From assembly GCF_029633865.1 (NCBI RefSeq), contig NC_079216.1:16652505-16716504 (forward strand): 64,000 nucleotides of DNA, in the 5' to 3' direction. The notes under the pieces were generated by a model. That model was not told where the DNA came from, did not search any database, and was given only the letters and a program-made list of their open reading frames with translations. Position numbers and translations under genes: made by a program. This document shows, piece by piece, positions 36,801-51,800 of the stretch (positions are counted from its first letter, which is position 1; each line of letters starts with the position of its first letter). The stretch comes from Lampris incognitus (lineage: Eukaryota > Chordata > Actinopteri > Lampriformes > Lampridae).

Positions 36801-39800
36801 CACCCGGGGACCAACTCCAGTTCTTCTTTCCATTGCCTCAGACAGGAGTATAAACCCTAACATGCATGTCTTTTTTTATGGTGGGGGAAACCAGAGAAAA
36901 CCCACCGCAGACACAGGGAGAACATGCAAACTCTACACAGAGTACGATCCCCATGGTTGGACAACCCCGGGGTTTGAACACAGGACCTTCTTGCTGTGAG
37001 GTGACAGCGATAACCACTGCACCACCGTGCCTCCCAATTATTAAACAGTGCTCAGGTAATCTTTTTTATACATCTGCTCAACTCCCTCAGGTATCAGTTT
37101 TGGTACTGGACAACCCTGTTCACAGAAGATCAGAAATTGGTATCAGCCCTGAAAATCCTGATCGATCTATATCTATCGGGTTGTAAACACTTGATAACAA
37201 ACTTCAAAGTGCAAATATTGAAGTGGACTACAACTTTCACTGTTGCTAAGGAAGACTAGCATTCCTCCTCATGCTATTGGTCTCAAGATTTAACAGCTTC
37301 TTACCTTGACTCTGTAGCCTTCAGTGACCAGGAACTTGTTGCTGTTGATACATCCGTGCACGTTCGATTTTTCCTCAGTTTGGTGCAGTCTAAGGAAACA
37401 TCCATGCCAATCAGTACTAGGCTTTTCATTACACAATTTTTCTGACATATCAGGCCAATATTAGCCTTATTTGGATTATCAGAGATCAGCCTGTTCCCTC
37501 CATGCCTTTGCTGATCTGAAAGAGGCTATTCTGTAGCTCCCATATGAAAGAGCTTACTTGGTCCCGAGAAGCCTTCTCATGCAACTTTTTTGGGGTGAGC
37601 CAACTGCCAGCATGGCAACAAACAAAAGGCCGGCTAAATTATCTCAATTATAAGCTGTAGGGGTTGACAAAACAACAAGAAATTAACTCAACTTTCAAAT
37701 ACTATATAAGTTTAACTCACAAGTCCTTTATTTGTCAAAGGAGGAATGTAATGTTCACCCTAATTCATCTGACTAACATTAAGCTTACTAAATTTGTGTT
37801 AGTGAGTTTGGATTGCTGCCAACATTGTTGAATATCTAGGCTAATGGCTCAGCAGCCAAACCACTTTAAACATCAGCATTACTTCTAAATCTTCAATCAA
37901 TGTTGACTGGGTCTCAAATAAAATCTTTAATATTGTAGCAACATTGGGGGACAACGCAACCACAGGAACTGCTGCGGCTGGGAAGTGAACCCGTATCGCC
38001 CGCACCGCAGGAGACATCGCTAACCGCTCGACTAAAGGGTCAGACCCGCCAGCCAGCGGCCAGCGTGTCTTCTTATCTGTGCACGTTACACTACCCCCCT
38101 CCTTCAGGAAGCGCGTCCCCGCGCTTAAGCATATCAGCTCCTTCATGCCTCAGGGCGCATACGCTTCCGATGGCCTTACGGTCGCTCCATCCCACTTCTG
38201 ACACCAATGTAGCGAATTCGGGGGACAACGCAACCACAGGAACTGCCGCGGCCAGGAAGCGAACCCGTATCGCCCGCACCGCAGGAGACATCGCTAACCG
38301 CTCGACTAAAGGGTCAGACAAAATGTCAGCCGCTACCATCACAAAAAAAGAAAAAAAAAATGAAGAAGTCAGCAAACGACTCTTCCTTTTGATCTATAAC
38401 TTCAGAGCCTGAAGTCATGAATAGAAGGAACAAAATTACTCTTTTCTTGAATTCCTTAGTTCAAGACACATTTTTTTCCCAAAACAGTTTTTTCCCTCCT
38501 TACTCCAGCCCATTCATCCAGTTCGCTTAAAACTCGGTGTGAGGTGTCTATGGTCTGATGTCCGCAAAACTATTCCACAAATAATAAACAGGTCCAATGG
38601 TTCAGCTATTATCAATTAATTAACTTTTAATGATATCCATCCAAACACAAAGTTGTCCCTAACTTACTGACCATTCCGTCTCATCAACTCAAGATTTGAA
38701 GTGGAGTATTCAAAGAGCATGACTCCAAAAGGGAGTTGCGTTCTACAGCCAAGGGGCACCAAAATGAAAAAAAAAATGTATATCTTGCATTTGACTATCT
38801 GTATTTTTTTTTTTGGGGGGGGGTACTCAAAGATATCCGTTGTATTTCTGTCACTGTAAATGGTACAAACCCCATTCACTTTTCAAAGTGCTTATTATGA
38901 CATGTTATTTCATAATTCATGGTTTTACAGTTAATGGGTTTGTCTCAGTTGGGTTGTGGTGTCCCTCAAGGCTCAGTACCTGGCCCCCTTCTCTTTTCTA
39001 TATACATGTCCCTTTGCCAGGTCATTGAAAATCATGATGTGCTTTACCATTTTTATGCTGAAGACACTCACTTATACATGCCACTAAAACCCACAGATCC
39101 TAGCGCCCTAACAAATCTCACAACTTGCCTCTCTGACATTAAATACTGGATGACTGAAAATTTTCTCAAATTTAATGATGGTAAGTCTGAGGTCATTCTG
39201 TTCAGTCCCGAAAATTCCATCAGCCCTTTTGTTACTAATCTTGGTGGTCTGTCAGGTAGTCTTAAGCAGGCTGCTAGGAATCTTGGGGTAATATTCAATG
39301 CTAACCTCGGTTTTGATAATCAAATCAAACATGTTGTTCAGTCATGCTTTCTCCAGCTCAAGCTAATCTCCAAAATTAGGTCATCTTTATCTATTGCCAA
39401 GCTGCAAAAAGTTGTATATGCTTTTATCCATTCTCAGCTTGACTATTGTAACGGACTTTACTCTGGTATCAGCAAGGGCTCCCTCCACCCTCTGCAGTTG
39501 TTACAAAACACCACTGCCCAGTTCATTACCAGGACAAAGAGGCATGACCATATCACTCCTGTGCTTGCCTCCCTACACTGACTCCCTGTTATATTTTGAA
39601 TTGATTTTAAAATGTTATAGCTCACTTTTAAGGCGTTAAATGGTCTTGCTCATACATACGTTTCTGTTTTATTGACCTCGGCTCCCTCTCAACACCAGGC
39701 TGCCTCCGGCATCCCCGGCCCCCTTCAACTACCCATCTCTCCGCCTTACCTGCCCAGAGAGCCTCACGTTCTAGCACCGGAACATTATGACAGAGACCTG

Positions 39801-42800
39801 GGGACATGCAGGTCGTTTTTAATCCAGTGCTTCCTTCTTTTCTTTTTTTTTAAGCAGCAGCTGTAAACATACACCACAGATAGGTCTAAGATTGCTTATA
39901 TTATGGGGTTGCTTATGGGGAAAGCTAGCTCTTGGGGTCAGCAGTCTGGGAAAGCACATCCTCCATAACTTCCACGTATGCCAACTTTGATTCAGAAACG
40001 AAGGCTTCTGACCATCCAGTCTGGGGCAGAGTCACAAGCAAATGCCTCTTTTTACTTCATCAGGGCTCCCATAGAGAAGAAAGAGAAATCCACTTTATTT
40101 TGTCATTTTACAGGTTATAATGAAATTTGTTCTCTGCAGTTAACTGATCCTATTGTATAGGAGCAGTGGGCAGCTGCAGCGCCCGGGGACCAACTCCAGT
40201 TCTTCTTTCCATTGGCTTTGTCAGGTGCACTGACAGGATTACTCATCCTAACATGTACTATGTCTTTTTGACAGTGGGAAGAAACCAGAGCAGGTTCAAA
40301 CCCCAGGACCTGGGATGGCCTGGGGTTCGAACCCAAGACCTTGCTGTGAGGCAACAGTGCTAACCACTGGGCCACCGTGCCGCCTGTACTGACTTGAGTT
40401 CAGGACTTTAGTGGCAGAGTCCAGTTGGAGTGATGAATCTCGCCAAGGAGATTTATTGAACGGACTTAGCGACTCAGTTAAAGATGAGTTTGCTGCCAGG
40501 GATGAGTCTGTCATCCTAGAGTTAATGTCTCTGTCAATTAAATTGGACAATCATTTGCGGGAACGCCACTGTGAGCAAGCCAGCCGTCAACCATCTTTGT
40601 TCTCTCCTTGCATCACCACTCCACTTCATGGGAGAGCAAGCCCAGGTCTTGCCCCAGCTCCCCATGTATCGCTCAGCTCCCCACACTCCCAGCTCCCCAG
40701 AAGAAGAGCCTAGAAGAGCAGTTGGGTTGGACCTTTCTATCTCCGGCTGAATGTCTTCAAAGAGTAATCGCTGGAGTCTGCATCTACTGGGGCCAGGCTG
40801 GCCATTTTCTAGCTTCCTGCTCTTTGACCAAAAGAAGAGGCTCATTAGTAATAGCCGGGATTCTGGTGAGCCATTCCACCCTTTCCTGTTCTCCCTGGTC
40901 ACAGTTGCAGTTTGAGGCTAGACTTTTCTCTAATGGCCGATCTCTCCCATTGCTTGCTTTAGTAGACTCTGGGGCCAATGAAAACTTTATTGACTCTAAC
41001 TTGGTATCCCAAGCCCAGATTGTGGTTGAACAGCTTCCTTTCCCCTTGGATGCCAATGCCTTGAATGGGAGACTCCTTGCCCTGTAACCCATCTCACCAA
41101 ACCGGTGCAACTCCTGCTCTCTGGTAACCATTGTGAAACAATTCAATTTCATGTAAACCCCTCCTATCATGTCCCTGTAGTTCTTGGCCAGCCCTGGTTG
41201 AGGAAACGCAATCCCCATATTGACTGGTCTGCTAGCAAAGTGTTGAGTTTTAGCCCTTTCTGTCATTTCTCCCATCTTCAGTCTACCCTTGCCCCAGCTG
41301 AAGCTGCTATCTCCTCACCAACACCCAACCTCCACGATCTGTCATCTGTCCCTTCCATGTACCATGACCTTGGAAAAGTGTTCAGTAAACGGTGAAGTGT
41401 GTGGCGACCCCTAACGGGAGCAGCCAAAAGTAGTAGTAGAAAGTTAATGGGTTTATCGTGGCTACTGGGTCCGTCCCACACAGTTTTTCTTTATGTCTTC
41501 CTGTATCCAACATATGTATGTATGTTTTCCACTTCTGGTGTGGGAAGATGGCGGCATGAACTCACGTTTGCAGTGGCCTCACCCAGTACTGGTGTGGGAA
41601 GATGGCAGGGCAAACTTAATGTTTGTGGCAGCCTCACCCAGTGCCTTCCATGCAGTGTCTTTGTCTGATGGCTGGGAGAGCTGGTGCTTGATCAGCTGGG
41701 GGAGCTTGGTCTGCTGCATCTTGTGGGCCCGGGGATCATGGCCCTAGAGGAAACACCGACGGCGGTCTGACAGGACGTGGAAGCGGGGCAGGCTAAACTA
41801 AGCCGGCCCATGCAGACCGGAAGTTCCGATTAACACCAAGGGTGGTCTGGCGGTGGCCTCGCCTGGCCTTGACTGTGTTTTTGGTGTCGTCATGTGGAGT
41901 GCGAGGAGGTGTGTCGAAGATGTCTGGCTGGGAATGCTGGTGTTGGATCGGCTGGGGGAGCCTCGTCTGCTTCCTCCGGTGGGCCCAAGGACCATGGCCC
42001 TGCCTGGAGCTATGCCAGAAGAGGAAACACCAAGGGCAGTCTGACAGGATGCGGAAGTGGGGCAGGCTAAGCTAACTGCTAGCCCATGCAGACGGAAGTT
42101 CTGACAGGCATCCTGGCTGGCGTTCGCTCTCTTGGACAGTGATTTTTTTTTATGTTGGATATATGTGTTTTTGTACTTTTTGGATATGTCTGTCTTTGTG
42201 TTGCACTGCTGTGGGCTGGGGGAAAAAATATTTCATTTCATGTACACAAGTACATGAAATTAAATGACAAATAAATATTCCTGATCCTGTCCTTGCTTGC
42301 CCCCCACCCCCCGCTCATCCACACCTATCTTCCATCAAGATCATCAACCCCTACAGTATATCTACTCTGGCTCTTCATCCACTCATCGCCAGATTATTGC
42401 CTCAGCTCCAGTTGGTAGTGAAACGCTTCGGGCCTCTCTTAATTATATAGAGATTATTCCTCAAGCTTTGATTACCTATGTATTTTTCTTATGTTATCCT
42501 GTGCTAATCACTGTCTCCTCTCCTGTGCCCAGGATCATCTCTCACCTGTTTATCTGCCTGCCTTTGCCCGCCATCTCCCCTCTTATTTTGCCACCATTCC
42601 CTGCTCCCTTTTGTTAATAAATCCATCTCATTTATTTACCTTCAAGTCTACAAGTTTACAGTATAAAATTGCGTTTCTTTTGTGTGTGTTTTTTTCTGTG
42701 TTTTACTATTTATAAAATCCTGTGTAGGAATCTCACCTGTAGAGGCCTTGTGCTGCATCCAGACACATGCGGGCCTTCCTGGTCCAGGGTAATTTACACT

Positions 42801-45800
42801 TAGAGTCCAGCACCTGTCTGAGGCTGCCCTTCTCACAGTACTCCATGATAATGAGGTAATTTGGATTGGGACCTGCAGGCAATGACAACGACCTCTCAAT
42901 GTCACAACATGATATCAAACCAGGCTTGGATCCTGGTCTGCAGTTTGTCTGAATTATTTTAAAAACAAAGCACTGTTTGTTTAAATACAGAAGAAATACA
43001 GTGAGTGGAGAGATCCTCTGTTTTGTAGTTTCTGTTTCACGTGTTAGTCATTTAGCAGAGGCTCTCATCTAGAATGAGTCACAATGATAAAAACAGTAGA
43101 ACAAGAATCAGCTCCTAGATCACCAACATTGCAAGGCTACTATCCATGCCTGCTCCAAAAGCAGCTAGCTCTGGGTCCAGACTATTCTCTCACATGACCC
43201 CTCAATGGTGGAATGAAATCCTCCATCAGAGCCACAGACTCACTTGCTTCTTTCAAGAAAGACCTGAAAACTTTACTTCTCCAGGTCTACCTTAATACTT
43301 AAATAGTCTCTAAGCAAGACTCAAACTGGTTACCAAACACCTAATATAGATTACTTACTACTGCTCAAGGCATCAGCTATTACGATCATGCCCTTAATTT
43401 CTCTGACAACAGTATCGCCAGTGTCCACTATTGTACCCATCCACCTGCACTTTTCTGCACTCCACCTACAGTTTTCTGCACTTGTGGCAATATGTTTGTG
43501 ATATTAATATGTGGTTTTGTCCATTTAATTTTTTCTTCTATCACTTCTTCTTGATGATCTAAGATACACTTACACTAAGGCCACTTGACATGATATGCAT
43601 TCCTGGCTTGATATTATTTTGTGCTCTTTAGGCCATTTGGTAAAAGTTGAAATTATCTGCTAACTACTGGCTGCCTTGAAAATCACTGAATAAAAAACAT
43701 GCTAAATAATAAAAGCATCTGCTAAATGAGTAAATGTAAACCTAAGTAAATCAAGGTTGAAGAGAGGGGGATGGTATTTAAGGAGGAGAAGAGGGGGAGG
43801 AAGTGATTTAGAAGGAGAGAAAAGGTAGAGGAAGAGGTGGATGAGGCAGGATAGGAAGATGGAGCAGAGATTAGGGACTCTGGACAGAGTTAGGAGAACA
43901 CAGGAGTGGGATGATACAGGAATGCATAGGAAATTGGGGGGGAGGGGAATATGATAAATAAGGCTGTCTACTTTCCTCTACACGTAATGGAGCCTACTCA
44001 CCGCTCTCTTCCTGGACACAGATTCCAAACATTCGCAGCATGTTGGGCGACTCAAAGCGCCTCATGGTTTCAGCTTCCTTTTGGAAAATTTGCCTCGCCT
44101 CACTTTTAGGGAAAAAACACATCACATGGCCATGTTGATTTTAAAATGGAGTTATCGCATGTAAACACACTGTGGTCAAACACAAAAATTACTCCCCTCC
44201 CAATGATTGAATTTGCTTTGGATTTTTATTGCATTTTTGTATAGTGTTAAAATGTGAGCCAATAATGTTCACTGTCATGAAACATGTCCAAGAGGAGGAA
44301 GTGTGCCTTACTTTGGAGGAGTGGTAATGGGATAGGTGTATCTTTTAATGGCCACAGTGAATTTGTTGTACTCTCCTCTGTAAACTTCTGAGATGGGGGT
44401 TGTCATAAAGGGTCGTTTGGGAAGTTCATAGGTCAGCTCATCTGGTTTGATCTCTCGGATGTCCTGAGAGTTGAACCTGGGTTTATTTACTGTGGAAACA
44501 CGAAAATATCAGCGGCAGAAAGGAATCCAGATTTATGTGAAGGAATCTAATCCAGACATAATAAAAATTTTAACAAAATTAGTCTAATCCATAGGGATAA
44601 AGATGGTTGTCAGTCAAACAAATTTGATTGACAATCCTTGTTTTTAATCCTTGTTTTACTACAGCCCTCTTCTTTCAACAGTAGCAAAGTACACTGTCGC
44701 TCATTGTTCAGGCTTTTAACTTACTCTTCTGATCTAGTTTGGAATGGCAGGCAGACTGTAGAGGTTAGCGGTTCCCTCTCCACAACAGGCAAACCATGTT
44801 TACCAATGGCCATGTGTCCTACTGAAGTGTCCTGGACCATGACACTGATCTGCAACCTGCTATATCATACGTCATGCTACTTATTGTATGCTGTTGTGGA
44901 AAAGGGTGCAAGTAATGTTGATTCTATAGATGGACAGACCCTGAACAAAGAGTGACTCTGATTATTTTATTTTATATTAAACATTAATGCCCGTAACTCA
45001 CACAACTCTGGGGTTATTTTTAAGGTTATTGATACTGTGGGCAGCCCTTCCCCCCGGTCAAGTCGGATTTATTTGTGTAGTCCTAAATCACAGTTTGGTC
45101 CCAGAGGGCACAATAATCACAAAACATTCTTTCTAACGTAGGACCCCTATCCTTAGACCCTTGATTTGGATGAAGAAAAACTTCACAATAAAAATCTTAT
45201 CAGAAAAAGAAAGTGGAGAAACAAAGAGCAAAACAGGTGGGATCTCTCTTCTAGGATGGCTAGACATGCAATAGGTGCTGAGTGGACAGAGTAGACAAGC
45301 AGTAACAAATTGACAATAATCAGGATCACTCAATAGAGCACTAAGTAATTACACATTACTGTGAAAAATTGGATGTCGCTACATTTCATCTCATCTCATC
45401 ATCAGCCGCTTCTCTGGGATTGGGTCGTGGTGGCAGCAAGCTAAGTAGGGCACTCCAGATGTCCCTCTTCCCAGCAGTGTCCTTCAGCTCCTCCTGGGGG
45501 ATCCTAAGGTGTTCCCAGGCCAGATTGGACACGTAGTCCCTCCAGCGAGTTCTGGGTCTACCCCGGGGTCTCCTCCCAGTTGGACATGCCTGGAAAACCT
45601 CAAAGGAAGGCGACCAGGAAGCATCACAATCAGATGCCTGAACCACCTCAACTGGTTCCTTTCGACATGAAGGAGTGTCGCGACCGAGGGCTACTTCCCA
45701 CACCACAATAACCAGATCCATCCAATACACAGGCAACATGCAAGAACACCAATAAATTATTACAAAGAGTTTATTCATACAAGGCACAAATAACACAGGG

Positions 45801-48800
45801 CTGTAATTAGGCAGGCCGTTGTAATAGGGCACCACCAGAGGGCAGTCACCTTCCCACTGACAGGCTCAGGCTAAAGAACCAAACCCTCCCCCATACAACA
45901 CATTACGTTAAAACCCACAGCAATAAATAGGTGATAAAAACATGGCAATCATCATAGCACAGGGCACATCTTAAGTCAAAGCACATCAATCTGGAAACAG
46001 CAAATTCATCCCACTTATACAGCAGTGCATCTACTCCATACCACAAGGGGGGGGGGGGGGAAGTAATCAACCCAATGTCAGCAGGTGGCAACAAACACAC
46101 TCTTGCAGTTCCCGCCACACTAATAACAACCCCGCGCAATATAAAATCAGTCCATACTGGTTGGCAACCTGTGCTGACCAGTACTAAAGTCCAATGTACT
46201 GGCCAAAACAAAAAGGAGGAGAATCAACCCACTGTCCAGAAGACTAATAGCAGCCACAGAGTCCACAGTCACCCAATCTAGGCTGGTGATGTCACGTTCC
46301 AGGGCGTAAATGGAATGGTGCCGTCTCGATCAGGCCGAACGCCCCCAGCCGGCACTTCAGTGTGAGTGTAGTCGCTCGAGGCTCTGCCTCCAGCTACAGA
46401 GGAAGCACAACAACAGGGCTCAGCTTCACGGCCTCACCGAGGACGAAATCTAGCAATGGGACAACACCAACAGAATAGAAATACAACTTCCCTTCATCTG
46501 GACGAGTCGAGAGCGTTGTACACAGAATGGACACCCATCGCTCGTCTCCTCGTTCCACTTCCCGGATGTAGCGCACATCTGATGAACACCGGTCTCCTCG
46601 GCAGTAGGTTAGCTTGCGCTGCAATCGCTCTCTCGGTGCCGGTCCCACCACTGTCGTCCATCCGGCTTCCACATTAAAGCTCCCCGCCGGTATCCTCCTC
46701 CCCATCGTTCATCATACTGCTCCTTTTATGAAGGGAAGCAACCTAACCCGGTCCAGCGTCCACTCACTTATCAAGCAACCAATCAGTCACCAGAGCCATT
46801 GCAATTAGTACTTAACACAGGCGAGTGTCCATTTTCAGTCTCTCACAACGAATCCACATACAGTCCATAACCACAGATAGACCCCCCGCAACCCCGCAAC
46901 ATATAAAACCCACTCATAAGAGTCACATCACAACAACAATAACCACAACTTATATTCACATAATTGACTATGAGCCAGGACACTTGACAGGAGCAGCGGC
47001 TCTACTCCGAGCTCCCTCCGGATGTCAGAGCTCCTCACCCTAAGGCTGAGCCCAGACACCCTATGGAGGAATCACCCCTCCGAGAATTGCCACCGGAACA
47101 TGTTGGAGGGGCTTGGGTGTCCCGGTGATCCTGGGAGCTGTGTTGTCGGGGGCAATAGCTCCTGGTAGGGTCTCCCAAGGCAAATTGGTCCCAGGGAAGG
47201 AGCCAGACTAACAGCGATTTCAAAGAAACCCAGTGAAAGTATACCAGCAGAGCTTTAGCAGCTCACACAGAAAAGGGATACCAGGGCCACCTCCTGGAGC
47301 CAGACCTGGGAAGGGAGCTCGCCGGCGAATGTCTAGTGGCTGGGCCTTGGCCTATGGGGCGCGGTTGGGCCCAGCCCGAAAAAACAACATGGAGCCACCA
47401 CAAGCGGAGATGAGCAATGGGGTAGGGTGCAATGCAGGCCGGGCAGCAGGCAAAGGCAGGGACCAGGGTGTGCCAACTTCCAACATCACAGATTGGTCAC
47501 TAAATTTCCTGCTTTTAAATATGCATAAAACAGAAGTCTGTTGAGTCCTTTAAATCCAAACTTAAAACTCATCCTTTTGACTTAACCTACAATTAGTTGC
47601 CTTTAAATTGAGTGCTTCACAACCTGTATTGCATGGCGGGTCGGTTTCTGTCTCAATGAATTTACCAACCACTGCTCTGCCAATGAGATTATAGAGTATA
47701 GATTATTGACTATTGCAAACTGTTCTCTTCTCACATGTCTTTTCTCTCTCTCTCTGAATGATGTCTTCTCCTTTCTCTTCTGCTATGTATGTGAATGGTG
47801 TGATGTGAGTCTCCCGTGTGCACGTGTAATCTGTCCTTCTGTCAGGTCTCCATGGCCACTGACAGTGGTTGCCACCGACAGTGGTCGCCACCAGGACACT
47901 GTTTATAAATCCATATAATTTCGCTATCCTATTTTGATATTGTATCCCTCTCTCTTTCCGATGGGTGAGTAATGTTTTTTCTTGTCTCTTCTCCCGTGTA
48001 TGTGAATAGTGTGATGTGAGTCTCCCCTGTGTGCATGTGTAGTCTGTCCTCCTGCCAGGTCTACAAGATGATGGTGGTCGCGTGGTTCGTTTCCTGGGCT
48101 GTTACGGTGGCATCTGGACACTACTTGGCATCCTCCTCATCATATTCTTCATATATTTTATAATTCCATTATAATTTTGTTATCCTCTTTATATGTTGTG
48201 TTCTGTAAATTGTGTAAACACAACATCCATTGCTTGTCTGTACGTCTTGGGAGAGAAATCGCTCCTCTGTTGCTCTCCCTGAGGTTTCTTCCTATTTTTT
48301 CTCCCTGTTAAAGGGTTTTTTTTAGAGAGCTGTTCCTTATCTGATGCAAGGGTCTAAGGACAGGATGTTGTATTGCTGTAAAGCCCAATGAGGCAGATTT
48401 GTAACTTTTGCTATTGGGCTATACAAATAAAATTCACTTGATTTGACGACACCACCCTTATTGGGCTCATCTCTGGTGGTGATGAATCCGCCTACAGGTA
48501 AGAGATTGACCAACTTGTGTCCTGGTACAGCCAAAACAACTTGGAGGTTTGATTTCACAAAGTGTGGTAGCTAAACATCTTGGTATTGCATTTGATCCCA
48601 GCCTTTCCTTTGTAAGCACAGTAAAGAAATCACCAACACTGCCTGTTTTCACTTACATAACATAGCTAAAATTTGGTATTTCCTGTCCATGGCCGAAGCA
48701 GAGACTCCAATACAATCTCAATCAAATTGAGCATCTTTGGGATGTGCTGGAAAAACAAGTCTGATCCATGGAGGCCCCACCTCACAACTTACTGGACTAA

Positions 48801-51800
48801 TAGGATCTGCTGCTAACGTCTTGGTGCCAGATACCAGAGGACACCTTCAGAGATCTTGTGGAGTCCATGCCTCGATGGGTCAGAGCTGTTTTGTTGGCAC
48901 GAGGGGGACCTACACAATATTAGGCCACAGAGCAGGTACGGCCCCATGCATCAACACCATTTTAGTGTCATGGAGCCCTGGATAAAAGGATAGAGCTGTC
49001 ATTCACACAGAAGGAAATTTCTGGTACTACGTTTGCAACAGATGGAGAGAAAGTGCAGAGTGAGATTTATGCAACAGAAGTCTCCAGGAGGTTGAAGCCC
49101 CGGATTAATGGAAAACACAGGATGCAACACAGACGAAAGACAGAATGCCTAAAAACGGCTCATACTTTTCCCTGAAAAGCTGATTAAGGTGCAGATCTCC
49201 CCCTTGGTATCCACTGGTTTCTGTCTCTAGTGTAAATGCAGCTCCTATGTCCCACTTATCACTCATACCACTGGCAAAACCTACATGAAACCTACATGAA
49301 ATCCTCCTCCTGCACCTTAGACCTACTGCCGGCTTATTGCCAACATGCTGCCAATTAGACTATATTTCTAAAAGAGATATTTACAAGGATTGGCCCTATT
49401 ATTGTATGAATTGTAAAACTAGCACCCTTGCCACTGGCTCTCCTCTCCTGTGTCAAGAACACCATATGTCAACCGCTCTTAAAGAAACCCAACCTGGACC
49501 CTCTTTATCAGAACTAATAGAGACCAATTTCTAAACTTTCAATTTTATTTAAAGTTTGAGAAAAGGTCTTTTCTCCGCTTTTATCTTTCATGAGCTAATT
49601 TGACATTTTTGAGAAATTCCAGTCAGGTTTAACAGTCCTAAAGCACTGAGTGCGTTTGTGAAGGTCACATATATGATCTCCTTAATGCTCATCATGGAGA
49701 CCGCACAATATTAATCCATTTAGATTTTAGTGCAGCCTCTGATACTTTCAACTATTACAATTTAATAAATCACCTTGAAAAGTGGTCAGTATTAGAGATG
49801 CTGCCTCAAATTTGTTTCAGTTTAATTTGTAAATAGATCCTTCTCTGTAGTTGCTGGGAATGTCTGATCTTCAGCAGCTCATTTTAAATGTGGTATTGCA
49901 CAAGGGTCAATTTTAGGCCACATCCTTTTCTAAATTTACATGCTTCTGTTAGGCTGCATTCAGACAGAATCAGCACTTCCGTATGAGGGCGACATAACAT
50001 ACAGATCCTTGGTCTGATGCCTGCAACTTGTATGCTGCAGGGGAATACACACACACTGGGGTATCAGGGAACTCCTCTGGGGTTATGTTTCTTAATATTG
50101 ATTAAGCGAGATACGCTGCTTTCGCAGCAGATAGGACAGCCTTGTATTTCAATAAACACTCATGCCAAGATAGGTAAAAAAAACTTTCTATTTTGATTTT
50201 CACCATTTACGTTCCCATCTCCTGCAGGCCCATTTAAGAGCATTGTTAAACGAGGGCATAGGCCTCTTTAGTCCCATCGCTCTGGTAGTGAGAGGTGCAG
50301 CTGAATAGAGGAGACTAGAGAGGGTCACAATCAAGTCACTAGAGAAGTTTTCAACAGAGTCAGTCACCACAGTGAAAGGAGCCAAGACTTCAGGCAGCTG
50401 CTTGCCAAATGCAGCTACAGTGGATGGACCAATGTGGTGAGTGGCAATTACATCTGTGCTGACGTTAACAGGACAGGCCAATAGTGCTTCAAATTTAATG
50501 AGGAAATGACCTGACACAGCAGATGTGGCTGACAAGACAGTCAGATCAGAAATAGCTATCCTTTTGATAAAACCAAATCAAGGGTGTTAGCACTGCAACG
50601 AGTCAACTCTTGAATGAATTGATCGACCCCAAAAGTATCAACAAGAGCCAGAAATGCTTTACTTAGAGGATCAGCAGCCTTATTCAGACGAATATTGAAA
50701 TCACCAAGAATTAGAAGCTCATCAGAATGAGTAACAAGACCAGAGATAAACTTTCCAAATTCTTGAAGAAATAGTGAGTAAGGGCCAGGAGGTCAATAGA
50801 GTATCACAATGTGAACTGAGCAGAGTCTGTTTGTGGCTGAGGGAAATTGACTTAGAGCAAGAGCCTCAAAAGATTTGAATTTAGTTTCAGAAGTTTAATT
50901 GAAAATAGACTCAAGTATTAAGGCGACACCCCCACCTTGTTTATTTGCCTGAGCTACACAGGCATAAGTATAGTCAGGTGGTGAAGCTTCATTTAAGGGA
51001 AGGAAAACATTTGGTTTCAGCCGTGTTTCACATAACCCAATCATATCAAAACTATGTTCAAGAATCAGATCATTTATTAGTAAGGCTTTGGTAGACAGTG
51101 ATCTGATATTTATGAAACCAAATTTAAGCATCTTGTTGAAGTGAACAGAAGCAGGCAGAACTTTAGAGCTACCAATAGATGAAATATTAATTGGAATTAG
51201 ACACCTGGTATTATTAGTTGACCATTTTGAAGACCTAGTACGCTTTGACGATGTGTGGTCACACTTTTGATAACATTAGATGTTTGATTCTGTAGATTAT
51301 TGGGTACTTCGTTGCACATTTCACCACCACCAGTGGTAGGAAAGATTATTAGATTATTGTGATTCACACATTTAGGAGAGGAGAGCTTGGGAGCAATACA
51401 GCATGGAAGGGAGGCGGTCTCAATGTTATAGACCAAGCTGTCAGTATACTATGATTAATTAACTGACTAAACATATTAACTAAAATAGTTGACTCCACAC
51501 ATGCACAAAGTTTGAACAGAGCAGGCTCTCTAATTACCTGCAACCTGCTGAGTGATAAGACCTTACTGTCAAACTAAACGTAAACAGCTATCTATATATT
51601 TACATAAGGGTGAATGCCATCCGCTTTCAGTAGGTATGGGTCATTAAGAAAGAAGGCCAATTATCAACAAAACCAAATCCCTGCTCATTACAGTAATGAG
51701 CCAGCCAGCGGTTCAGTGAGGTGAGCCTACTGTACATCTCATCATTACCCCTCATGTAAGGCACCAGAGACAATTAATCGATGCTGACACATCTTTCTGG

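Noticed and set aside
38221..38319. A functional tRNA gene
   Set aside because: A- and B-box motifs are present, but the anticodon stem has a mismatch and the loop size is wrong; it is better read as a tRNA-derived promoter.
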